Assembly (NCBI GenBank): GCA_001931875.2
Contig: MSJH02000812.1
Span: 186,001 to 250,000, forward strand
Direction: 5' to 3'
Source: Byssochlamys sp. IMV 00236
Lineage: Eukaryota; Ascomycota; Eurotiomycetes; Eurotiales; Thermoascaceae
DNA: 64,000 nucleotides
A program made the translations under genes and the position numbers. Below, piece by piece: positions 21,464-32,700 of the stretch. Position 1 is the stretch's first letter. Each line of letters starts with the position of its first letter. The notes below the pieces were generated by a model. It searched no databases. It was not told the origin of the DNA and was given only the letters and a program-made list of their open reading frames with translations.

Positions 21464-22697
21464 TTAAATCGGTGGAAGAATCTTAGCAGCTCTCATTCGG
21501 TCAAATGAGGTAGTATACCCCTTGACAGTTGGGATACTCTCCTCAAAGCCGATCGAGCGCGCTTTGTCAATGGAGTATTCCCTGTTGAAATCACCAGCTT
21601 CGATCAAGAAGGCCACAAACTTCCAGTTTGTTATCTCGAGATAACCTGTTTTCAATCCATGCTTCTGAACCAGGTTCTGCCAGGCACTTTTGTTCTTCTC
21701 CACAAATTCTTCGACCGGTGTGGTGTTTTCTGTAGGACCGCTGCCCTTGAGACCGAAGTACGAGCACAGGCCCGGCCAAACGTCCGCCCAGGTTACAACC
21801 TCACCATCCGTGATGTTGAAAATGGACGCATTTGGACACTTATCACGGTTAAGGGAAACATAGATCTCCATCTTGGCCAGAATATCCTGGAACGTGTCGG
21901 TATGGGTGGCTCTGTAACTCTTTTCCGTCCCTGGGAATGGAACAGTGGCGCCTGGGCCATTTACTTCACGCTGGAGAGTAAGATAGAAGGCGACTCCTTG
22001 CACGACATTCATCACGTTTCTACCGGGAACGAAACCCACAATCGCGTCTGGCCGAATCTCAGAGAAGGTCCACTTCTTTCCCTGAGACAGTTCTTTCAGA
22101 ACGTCATGCTGAGAGTAGTAGAAGATGTTGCTCGCCCAGGGCTCCGGGATACGAGGGGCATCCTCCTTCAATGGAGCAGAAATGGTCACCTTATCGGGGA
22201 ATTCAACGCCATAACTCTTGCCACCGGTTTGCAGGATGACAGTTTCCAGATTAGGGGCGACCTCGTTGATGGCCGTGATTGCGACACGGATAAGCTCCGT
22301 ATTAACCTTCCTCAGTGATTGGAAGTCCCCGGTCTGAATGTATGCTAATGTAATTATGAGCCTCTGTCTTCTTCAAGAAAGCACATGCAGAGAGTTCTAG
22401 GACCCAGCGAAACATACCGCAGAAGTATACAATACTGACTGTCTCGACTTGCTCTACTTTCTCCTTTAGAGCCTTCACAACGCTCTCGACAGAACCCGTG
22501 AGATCAATACCCGAGACCAGATTAATGCGGGGATCCGCAGGAAGGTAAGCAGCTTCTTTGGTCAATGGCCTGTTGCACAGCCCTGTGATTCGATGAAACG
22601 TCGTTGGAGAGGGGTAGTTGACACTCGCATTCAGCAGCGCCCATCCTGATATGCCTGAGGCTCCGAAGACAAGACAATGCTTTCCGTTTTGAGACAT
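21464..22697 (-). CDS. PRISE-type short-chain dehydrogenase/reductase
   Basis: Exons 22697-22418 and 22344-21464 give 386 aa. The splice (donor GTATGT, acceptor TTAG) creates the segment AYIQTGDF followed by KVNTELIRVAITAI. An atypical Rossmann motif GASGISGW (12-19) takes the place of the classical glycine motif. NIFYY (166-170) resembles the NFYY motif, and EIRPDAIVGFVPG follows. These are marks of the PRISE group (progesterone 5-beta-reductase/iridoid synthase-like), which reduces activated enones with NADPH. In fungi, members occur in secondary-metabolite clusters and elsewhere. Its own substrate is unknown. It is 2.7 kb from IDO and convergent with it, so membership of the tryptophan group is uncertain. 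Confidence 0.85.
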
Positions 22698-23766
22698 ATT
22701 GCGAAGCTGAAATGATTCCTTTCTCCGGAGACGTTGAAGTTAAGAAGAGATGCAGTTTCCCAGATGCCTATCAAGAGAAGGTCCCTCGACTTACCCCTCC
22801 AGCACTTATATAATGAGTGGGTCTTCGGTACTTGATTCATCTTCTTTGATCCCGGATAATTGACTGCTTGGTCCTGTATTTGTAATCCGCCAATCAGACG
22901 GGTAAAGTGGGCTTCACTCCGAGCCTTAGTTGGAGATATAGTACAGACAAGCTGCAGGAAAGCAACTGTCCTTATTTGCTTTTGATAGTCAGAAGATAGT
23001 ATTAGAGATCATTCCGGAGTGCGATCTGCGGAGGACATCTGACAAACCTGAACGTAGCAGTCTGTCAGAGTCTGCTGAATAGTCAATAGATCAAAAGAAC
23101 TGCATGTAGCACTTGCTTTAGATACCGATACAAGATGCCCAATACACGAGTTTGGTTTATACAGCAACCTTTGTTGCCTCAGCTCACTTGACTTTCCCAG
23201 AGTGTATATATATATATATATCAACCTTGGATTATTCTATTTAACGAGTCAGGACTGCGGGCTCCTTTTTTGAACGTTTCTAAATTCTGATCTGAGCGCG
23301 CATCAAATTATGGTGACTAGGCCGCATCGCGAGTACCCATGATCAAAACCTCAATACATGGCAGTTGTACGAGCTGGTATATGGCTTCAAAAGCGGTGCA
23401 TTCTGGAGTATTCGATGTTGTTATTGAAGTCGAGGTCCTTTCCGTTCTGGGCGATACCACCAAGTATTCTGCCGCAACTTACCGCCTGCAGTTGACTTCG
23501 CCATCGCGAACTGGGTCGAAATTCGTTAAGTCAAAGCTCCGTAAATTAAATTGCGAGCCAGATCTATTTATTGTATCGCGACGTATCCCGGTCAAGTCGT
23601 ACCTATCTCAATTGATCTCATCCTTCCAAAGATCCCGGACATCTCACGATCCTCGGAACACTCGCCAACGCGAATAACGCCTCGAAAGCAACGCGCTCGT
23701 GAGCGCTGAAGAGGTATTGGAGAAGTTCCCTATCCAAACCTCCAAGGGAGAGCAGAGAAAGCCAAA
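22698..23766. other. Divergent intergenic region
   Basis: About 1.1 kb between the reductase and the U1-C gene. A short TA dinucleotide run is at about 23208-23221. A 112-codon plus-strand open frame (23339-23677) has no recognisable motif and is probably chance. Confidence 0.5.
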
Positions 23767-24813
23767 ATGCCGAAATATAAGTACCCTTTTGATCCTTGGA
23801 GTTGCCGTGGACGTTGACTGACCTGCTGTGCACTCTTCTGTAGGTCCTTCCATCATCAAGCCGCAAACGTCAAGCATTCAGCAGCGCGAAGTGCCCTGTT
23901 AGCAAAGAAGATATCGAGCTGAAATACTGACCGGATTGACTGTCTCAGGCGATTATTGTGATGTCTACTTGACGCACGACTCGATGAGCGTGCGCAAGGC
24001 GCATAATTCGGGAAGAAACCATCTGAGAAACGTGGTGGAATACTATCAACGTATGGCTTTACTACCCTTTTGGGCTTGCGTTTTTCGACGACCATATAAC
24101 TGATTCGTTTCTGTTAGAAATTGGACATGAAAAGGCACAGTCGGTTATTGATTCTATCACAAGCTCATATGCTGCGGAGGGTCAGGTGAATCCCATGTTG
24201 CAACAAGGCGCACCGGGAGCATACCCTCCCCCTCCTCCGTTTGGCTTTCCAGGTAAGTCTGCAATTCAACAAGACCTCCAGTGGATGTTTTCTAACTCAT
24301 CCGTCCCTCAGGTCGACCAGGCCAGCTACCGCCACCACCTTTCGGCATGCCTGGCGGACCTGGTATTCCGCCGCCCGGCATGGTACCTCGTACGTCTCCC
24401 CTTTCCTATAACACCTTTTGTGTCTCTCCATCGCAGTAAAGCCTAACTATTTCCCGAATACAGCTCCTGGAGGTCGTGGCCTTCCTTTCCCTCCACCGTT
24501 CCCTCCTTCAGCAACAGGAACACCACCAACCGGTGGTTTCCCACCCCCATTGCCCAACATGCCAGGTGGTCTTCCTTTCCCTCCACCACCAGGAGGTCTG
24601 CCTCCTAACTTCCAAGTCCCTCCACCCGGTGCCCCTGGCGCCCCAGGCTTTCCACCTGTTCCTTCGATTCCCGGACAGGCAGGACCAAGTCCGAGTCCCG
24701 GCCCTGGTGCAGCTGGATCGCCTCCCCCAGGCCCGGCAGGCTACGCAGCGCCTCCTGGTGGTGCACCACCGGGCCTTCCGGGTCCGCCTCCCGGTCTGGG
24801 AGATAAGCGATGA
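23767..24813 (+). CDS. U1 snRNP protein C (U1-C), 5' exon unresolved
   Basis: U1-C binds U1 snRNA and helps the spliceosome recognise 5' splice sites. Clear exons are 23949-24050, 24118-24252, 24312-24389 and 24464-24813. They encode [23 protein letters not shown], the [18 protein letters not shown] helix formed across an intron, and a long Pro/Gly-rich tail (PPGG, PPPFP repeats). The expected start MPK[FY]-x-CDYC is only partly found. ATGCCGAAATAT is at 23767-23778, but its GT donor (23781) is out of frame with the 23949 acceptor. TTCT followed by GTAGGT at 23838-23841 would restore FCDYC, but lacks an AG before it. A fully canonical route (exon 23844-23890) replaces the first zinc-finger Cys by Ser. 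The locus is certain; its first exons are not. Confidence 0.85.
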
Positions 24814-26065
24814 TAAGTTCTATATGGCATAAAAAACTTTTCTTTTTTCTCTATGTTTGGTCTGGTCTGTCTGATACCGAGTTTCACATTGTGTTTTTTC
24901 TTACAATTTTCGGCATGTAATGCCCTATGTCTTCTTTAAATGAGACTCGCGAAATATCGCTTCTAGCAAAAATAAACCCTGGCAGCTAAATTAATAGATA
25001 TGCTAGGATATAAGCCCAAATAAACGGACACTCTTCACAACATCTACCCCTAAGGCATATCACATCTACACTCACTCGAGACTAGTGCTACCATTCAATC
25101 GCCCCAACAGGCTACAAAATATGGTTACATACTACAGGTGAATATTGAAAAATGATTGTAAGTGAAAAGCGACATCTATTCGTCATTCCCAGAATAAGCA
25201 CTAATAATAACATAAATGTAGTATGGTACAGATCCGGACGAATCAAGGGACACGAGGAAGAAAAGTAGACGGAGCCCAGTATGGCCAAAAAAGGGAAAAG
25301 GGAAAAGAAAAACCGCATAACAATAGGAGAGTAGCAGAGGGAGAGACGCGGAGAGTGGGATCAGAAATAGATAGATCTATACGGAACTTTCGGGTACTCT
25401 GATGGGTGGAATAACTTTCATGTATGTAACCTGAACGATAGTCGGTAAACTAAGGTAGGGTCAAGGAACTAGAAAAGATAATAGGTGAGGTATGCTCCGG
25501 AGGTTGAAAAAGGACCCTGACTTCTTTTTTCATCCTTTGCTCTCGAGGCGGGGGGGCTGCTCCTCTTTCTTAAGGGTATATGCTGACAGAAGAAAAATCC
25601 GCGAATTACAGCGCCAGAAGAAAAGACCCCACCAGGAAAAGGGAGCTGTCTTCGATGGAGGTGTCAGTTGCGTTTTTCTTTTAATAAAGACATCTCTCCA
25701 ATTATGAAAAACCATAACCAGTACTCCTCGAGGTCAGCATGCGCCCCAGGGGAATGTGGAGTTCCCCTCAGAACGGAACAGGCACACGAAGTCCCACAAA
25801 TGGCCCCAAGGCCAATTTTAACATGCATGCATCAGAACGCCAGTTGTAACAATACGAAGAAGAGACTCTCCTGACAAGGACAGAATGAGAAAGAAAATGC
25901 TTAATACATAGGATTCCCACGGATAGAGATTCGACGAAAGTAGAACAGTCCGATCAAGAACCTTGATTAGTCAATACAGGAGAATGCAGCGCATGCAAAG
26001 ACAACTGAGTATGAATTTGCCGTATCTTCATTTCGAACAAAGTGAAAGGAATGAGAACATTCTTT
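24814..26065. other. Convergent intergenic region
   Basis: About 1.25 kb between the stop codons of the U1-C and flavin-carrier-like genes. It is AT-rich, with homopolymer runs near 24830-24850 and 25300. It should hold both 3' untranslated regions. No gene was seen. Confidence 0.5.
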
Positions 26066-28367
26066 TCAATGTTCGTAGCCTGCCCCTCTCTGCCAAGGAC
26101 TTGCATTGTGCTGAGCCCTGAATGCCTGCGGATTTGCCAGCGTTGCACCGCCGCGTGATCCCGGAGCAGGAGAGGGAGTCCGCCCAACGTACTCCGTTGT
26201 TGAGTACCCATTATTGTAACTTGGGGGCGGGCCTCGACTCTGCGACGAAGAGTTGCTGGAGCCGTTGCTCGGGAACAGCGGTACCGACGGGTCAACAGGA
26301 GAGTGCGGAGATTGTCTAGCCGCATGCTGGGGCACAGCAATGCTATCATCGTTCTGGCGGCCGATACTGGCGCCGTTTCCACTAGAGAACGAGGTATCAT
26401 CATCGTCGAACCCGGACTTGTATTGACCAGGTTTCAATTCTCCTCTGGCTGTAGCGCCCAGAGCATCGAGCTCAGTTGTCAACTGGGTTTGCGACTTGAT
26501 GAACGATCCACGGTCGTCACGCATGGGCTGGTAGCGAGTGTCCGGATCTTTCGAGACGACAGCGTAGATAGAAGCGATCAAGACGAGGATCAGAAGAGTC
26601 AAGGCGAAGACTGCGTTGTAGATGAAGAAGACGACGCCCATAACACCTGTCACAATACCAGGCTGGTCGAAAACGTCACTGAAGACAAGGAGGAAGATAA
26701 CGTTCAAGAAATTGACAGCGGCAATGGAGATGTTGTAAACGTTGGTCTTCTTGTCCATCCAAGGTCGGAGAACACAGACTCCAATGAGGACGAGTGCTTC
26801 AATGATCACGAGAGCGACAGCTTGCACGGTCGGTGCTGCCTGGCTAAGACCAATAAACATACTCTTCACCAGGATGTAGACAAGCACTGGAACGACGAAA
26901 TAGTATGCAGTGGCTCGATACTGGACGTACAAGAAACCCCACTTGTTGAGACAAGTCGGGTCCGAGTAGAGGATATAGGCCGGGTTCTTGTGCATGGAGA
27001 CGGATCGCTTGGCCAGTCGGATAACCTTCAGTGCAGCCCAGCCCAGGGCGCCAGTCATTGAAACGAACATGATGACAGCCAAGAGGACTTCGGCGGCAGA
27101 GTCGCGCTTGGTGAACTCCCACAAGCACAGGACGCACATCTGGGGATAACCGATCAGCGTCAATCGGAACAGAATACCTCTCAAGACAATCTTCCAGCCG
27201 TTTCTGAAATCCTGGAATTTGTCGCTCTTCATCTTGCCGGACTTCACAAGAAGCTCACAGATTCCCTTGAAGAGCGCGACGAAGAGCATGACAAACCCAA
27301 CAAAAACGATGAAGAAGATCAGACCAGTCATGAAGATATTGGTCTCCTCGATATCCGCGCGGAACCCGACTCTATTGATACCCCTGACAACGATCGCTTT
27401 CGTATTTCCGCTATCGCTGTTCGCCCTTTTCATGATATGGTTACCGGCTCGGACAGCCAGATCCTGGACATATTCCAGAGATCTCTTCTGTACGGACACG
27501 GATGTGGTAGCCAACTTCGTCAAAATCACCGACGGCGTACCACCTGTCGACCGCTGGTACCAAGTGCAAATAGTCTGCATGAATCCAACGTGAATGATAC
27601 CCATACTCCACTGGAAGTTCTGCGTCCACGACTGCACGATGGGCGGTAGATGTATAGAGGTCAGGCCGATCATGGCCTGAGCTTGCATAAAGCTGAAGAG
27701 AGATAACGCGTTGGCGGCAACGTGAGCCGCAGTGTTCGAGTGGCCAAGTCCAGAAGTGATTGCAGAAGCAGCCAGACCCAACCCAGCAATGACGGCGGTG
27801 GCCCAGCCCACACCCTTCTGATATACGGTCTTGCCATTGGACAGATCTGCTTGTACACATGCGATACTTTCCCCTGTCGTAGTAGAGTTGATGTAGACAC
27901 GCACTTCGCCGTCCAGATCTGGGACTTGAAATGCGATACCTAGAAGTGGCACCATTAGCAAAGAACCGAGTGCCTCACCCTGTGTAACAGAACTCACCCG
28001 GAATCGCGTCGATCACGCTTTGGGGGATATCGAGAATGTTTGTCTTGATGTTGATTTGACCCGTGTTCATGGGACAAAGACCCTCCAGATTCATCTCACA
28101 AGGGTTCAGAGTCTTCGTGATGGCTGTATAGCCATAAGCAATAACTTCCAGCTCTGCGACGACATGTCCGGAAATGGACGACACTCCCACAATGTCGATG
28201 GCTATCGATCTGTTGTCTGGCGTGAATACAACATTGAAAAGACTTGCAGTGAAGCTCGAATTATCCTGGCACGGGTTCAACGAGTTGGATTCGATTAACC
28301 GGATGGCAGATACCAGCGGGGAGGAGCACAGGAAGACGAGGCATGACAGAAACGGGAGCAACCGCAT
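26066..28367 (-). CDS. Flavin carrier / TRP-like membrane protein (Flc family)
   Basis: Exons 28367-27998 and 27939-26066 give 747 aa. A signal peptide (MRLLPFLSCLVFLCSSPLVSA) is followed by an ML-like luminal/extracellular domain (about 22-160) containing paired Cys residues (NPCQDN, NPCEMN, GLCPMN). Then come some nine hydrophobic segments of the TRP-like region (about 165-560), for example FMTGLIFFIVFVGFVMLFV and FLNVIFLLVFSDVF. The tail is Ser/Pro/Gln-rich, cytosolic and disordered. Flc proteins of fungi are implicated in FAD transport to the ER, calcium homeostasis and cell-wall integrity. The short intron falls at the end of the ML-like domain. The exact member (FlcA, B or C type) cannot be told here. 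Confidence 0.9.
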
Positions 28368-29743
28368 GATGGCGGCTGTCGTAGATTAGCAGTCTCCTAG
28401 TAAGACTAATGCAGATGTTATAAGATTTTTTTTCAAGAGTGAACGTGACGACGTTCAACGGTCGATGAACGAGGGAATACGGCGCTCCAGAGCACCTGTC
28501 GAAACGACCGAATGTGGAAGTCCCGTGATGTACTATCCTATCGGGCGGCTGACCCGATAATCCAACTGCAGTGAGGGCAACACGATGGACGCGCGCGCGA
28601 TATGGTTCCTTTTGCGCTGGTCGAAAGGATCTCTATATGTTCGTATCGTCGACTCAGGGCGTCATTGAATAGGTCGGATGTAGCGGTCGCTGGGATGATG
28701 GATAGGAGCGTATTCCCGGAAGATGCGGTAACGACGTAAGGATTGCAAGGTGATTGACCAGAGACTCAACCAGCGAAGAAACTTAGTGAAAGACCGTGGA
28801 TCTGCGAAAGATCAAAAGAGACGATGAAACTGTAAACAGCGAAGTGGTTGAATCAGAGTAGTTTTGAGCGAGTGAGGGCGGCGACACACAGTATAGCCTG
28901 GCGGACAAGGGGTGGTTCGTTCGTTCGTGACGGAACGGACACGATCTCGATTTCGAGGTCGACGAGAGAACGACAGACCGGCGTGCAAGTCTGTCCGTTC
29001 TGGCTGACTCTCTCTCTCTTGGCCGTTGTCGAACTGCGAAAGGAGGAGAGTGACAAGGAGACACAAGCGTCCAGCCCAGGAAGCCGGGAGGGTTAGTGAG
29101 CCACAGCGTTAACTAGTAGTTAGCCTGAGGCCAGCAGGGTGAGACGGGGCGAAGAATGGACGGATGGCGAGGAATGAATGGGCGCGGCGAAGGGGGCACA
29201 CTGGAAAAAGGGCGCCAAGCAGCCAGCCAGCGGTCGTTCTCGGTCGTGCTCGAGGCCGGCGTCACCAGGAAACCGACACCTCTGCTTCTTTGTTGCTTGT
29301 TCTGGGCTTGTTGGAGCGAATGCGATAGCCTCGAGGGTGCAGTTACGGGGAGACAAAGGTGACTTTACTCTTGAGGGAGCGTCGATAGAAAAGGGTCGTT
29401 TCGCATCTCGACGTCGTGTGGCCTATTCTCGAGCCAAGTGATCTCCCCCACGGCAGACGCAACCAGTATACGCGCGTCCCAGGATGAGGAGCCGCCCGGA
29501 AGCGAACAATGTCAGAGGCTGACCGTGGGCAAACCTTGAGAGGCGGGAGAGCCAAGATGAGGATGTACTGTGGGGTGTGGGCGCTGCAGATGTCGTGATG
29601 GATGATCGATCGAGGATGACGGCGGCCAGTCATCGGTGCTCTATCTCATTCTGCGAATCTGCGTCTTATTAGGTCGCCGCGTTGCCAGTCTACTACTCCG
29701 TAGTAGTCGCTCGACTCTGCCATTATTATCGACAGCAATTTTC

Positions 29744-29777
29744 TCTCTACAGCCAAGAACTCTCTACAGCCAAGAAC
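29744..29777. repeat. 17-base tandem duplication
   Basis: TCTCTACAGCCAAGAAC occurs twice in direct succession with no mismatch, in the promoter-side part of the gene-free region. Confidence 0.9.
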
Positions 29778-32700
29778 CAAGAGAAACGCCACGGTCGCTG
29801 AGTTTCTCTCAGGCCAGGCCACCAAGCCGTGACATTTCTTGGGTTATTACACCTGGAAGCATCGGAGGTCTCTCATTATTCATATAATGAGGTCCCTCAA
29901 CTGATGGTAACCCGCAAGCTGACACCAGCCTCATATGTTCATTATGTTTCCAATGGAATCAGACGAGTAATGTACTGATGGCTGCTGCTTCTATCTAGAG
30001 AGAACTAATAACAAGTCACTTGTGTACTGTATAAAGTGAGTGCTATACAGGCTACTCGGCTTCTACATCGTCGCGTCTAGATTCTACCACCGCTTCTGGA
30101 AGACAACTTATTGCTTTCAAGTCAATGCTTTGACCATGATTGGAAGAAGTTACACTCCTAACACTGGAGACAGACGGCATCTAGCACCTTTCTGGGTTAA
30201 CGAACAGCTCTTTAATGGCGTCCGGCAGTTAGATAGTTCGCCGTACCAGTACCCTAAACCCCCTAGCATGTCTCAAAGCGTAAAACGCCTGGGTCGGTGC
30301 ACTGCCTCGCTCAGGAGAACACGGGTCCCTTGGCCATTCAGGTCGCCCAGTTGCTGCACAATGGGCCTCTTTCGAATCGATTGCTGCGTCATCTTGGTCT
30401 CCTGGCTTCCCCCGGATGTCTCCTCGATCCATGTATGCTTCTGGAGCCTTGACCTTCTATTCTTGGTTTGGTCTCTGGTAACGGTTTCTGATCGGGTTGA
30501 CGGTCGCAATTATTATTATTTTATCTACCTGGCACTGTGCCCCAGGAGAGCGCGAAACTCTTGCTGATTCAGTCCTACTTGGAACAGCAGAAGCTGGCGT
30601 GTACATCCTTTGATCATGTTCACATTTTGATCTGCATTTAAGTCGCATTACGGGCGAGCAGATCGTTCCTCACCGTGCCGCTTGCGCAGTAAATCCGTAC
30701 ATTCATGACGTCTTTTAACTGAGGTTTCTTCCTCACTGCCCCACTGAGCTCTCAAATTCTTTGCGCGGCAGGTCTGATAGTGCTATTTTGAGTAGGACTC
30801 CTGTTCAGAACGATTTTGTACAGTTCTAGCTCGGCCATAGCCGTAGAGTATATAGGCGGAGTGCGGATACTCCACGACAGGAGATCTACTATACTCCATA
30901 TGCGTGGCTGTTATCATCATAGAATTAATAATAGCCTATGGAGTAGTTAGACCGCGAAGTATGTAAACCCCATTTTCATCTCTTACGGAGAGTCCCTGTC
31001 GTATCCGTATAACCGCCTCGGGACTCCGTCAAACTCTTTCATTATTGAAAGCGATCAAGTTCCACGGTTCGCCCACGGCTTAAAATAGAACATCTATGAA
31101 TAACAAACTTCAACACTGGCAAAATTAAAAAAACCAAATGTGCGTTTCCAAGGATCTGTACCATATAATTTCCAGCGTCGTTAACTCGTCTGCCTTATGG
31201 ATCCTTTTTTCTCTTTTTTGCCTCCGGGGAACCATTCCCGTACAGAATTCGGATAGCCATTCAAGACCATTATGTATTCCTCTTCAGTAATCCACATTCC
31301 AGAAGGCGGGAAATTATTATTGGAACTCTTCCCTTTTTAATTATTATTATCCACTTTCTCCGTGGTTCACTGTAAGATTTACTCGGGTCGGGAAAGGCAG
31401 ACCGCTTTCTCTGGAGTTAGTTAGTACGGAGTAGTTTGTCTAATATCCAGGGTCCTGGTCCGTCCAGAGTCCGTTTGCAACATGAGTGTCTCGGATCTTA
31501 GGAAATGAAACAGTTCGACGCTTTGATTTGAGATGTTTGCTTTCTGAGGCAGACGGAAGAGTCTGGATCTGAGGTCTAGATGCAGAAGAGCGACTATTTG
31601 AAGCAGGACTCCTTGGCCTTCATCGCTGCCGCATGGTGACCTTTCTCAGTCGTCTGACCATGAGGGCAGTTGATTCCGAGACATGGTTGCAATCTTGCTC
31701 CAATCGCGTTTTTCTCTGGACTTGGCGCTGTTGGTTGAGATGAAAGCCCAGTCATAAGACAGGCTCATGAGAAGAGCAGTAAAAGTGACTACACAGTTCT
31801 TTGCCAAACCGGTGCAAACGTCTACATTCGTAAAGATAAGCTAATCTTCAATAGGAAATTTAACTGAATATGGATATTCCCTCGTTTCAGAGTTGGTAGA
31901 CTAACAGTGAAACCGTAAAATATCCTTATGCCGTATGGAACCTACGTATCTACCGAACATCACGCAGAAGTGGATCTACAGATAGATACCTAAATGAGCA
32001 TAAAAAAAACAAACAAAAATGGCAAATCCAGACCTGTTGACTAGGTATCTCATGTAGCCGAAAGGAATGAATACACTAAAACTAAGTATCCATCTCCATC
32101 GCCAAGCTGAGATATTTCAGCGGCTGTTCCCTGTCCTAACATCCTCATACGCCCTATTTATAGGAGGAGGGACTGCTATTAGAACCTGCCCTCAGATTTC
32201 TAGATGTCATCAAATCGCGTTGCGGGCTTTGGAATGAGAGAGATCATGTCCTCTCAGAAAGAGAACCGAATCCACTTTCGCAATTCTTGATCTATATCCT
32301 CGAGTTACATATATGTCCATTGAGCGATCCCTTCATATTACGCCCCTAGCTTCATGCGGGTATTTACACTGCAGATTCATTCGCAACATCTACATGTGTC
32401 TTCTGGATGACTCGTCTCGCGTGAGAATTTATAATTACCGAAAAGATGACTTCGGAGCAACAAATCTAGTCATGTTCAAGATTGGGCTAGATCAAGCGAA
32501 AAGATCATTCAGGCCTCTATTTCCGGATTTAGAGATAAATGGTCGTTCATCAGAGCTTCTCGGAATGCTGGCGCAGATTGTATCCTCGAGAGAAGATGGA
32601 TGTCTTTTATTTTGTGATGATCGGGGATCGCTGCAGTCGCTAGAATAAATAGGCCGCATGGAGAAGTAGTCCATCTGTATCTGGATAATACAGCAATCGA

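Noticed and set aside
23339..23677. 112-codon plus-strand frame before the U1-C gene
   Set aside because: It overlaps the likely promoter and leader of U1-C and has no recognisable features.
23844..23934. A separate 30-residue peptide starting at 23767 (MPKYKSFHH...)
   Set aside because: The canonical splice from 23780 to 23844 opens this frame, but the ATGCCGAAATAT start matches U1-C and the peptide has no known relative. I treat it as part of the U1-C 5' anomaly.
26303..27061. 252-codon open frame on the plus strand
   Set aside because: Antisense to the flavin-carrier-like gene. Its acidic, Asp/Val-rich composition is the complement of membrane-helix codons.
30040..30567. 175-codon open frame in the gene-free region
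   Set aside because: No family motif, no splice partner and mixed composition; likely chance in an 8 kb region.
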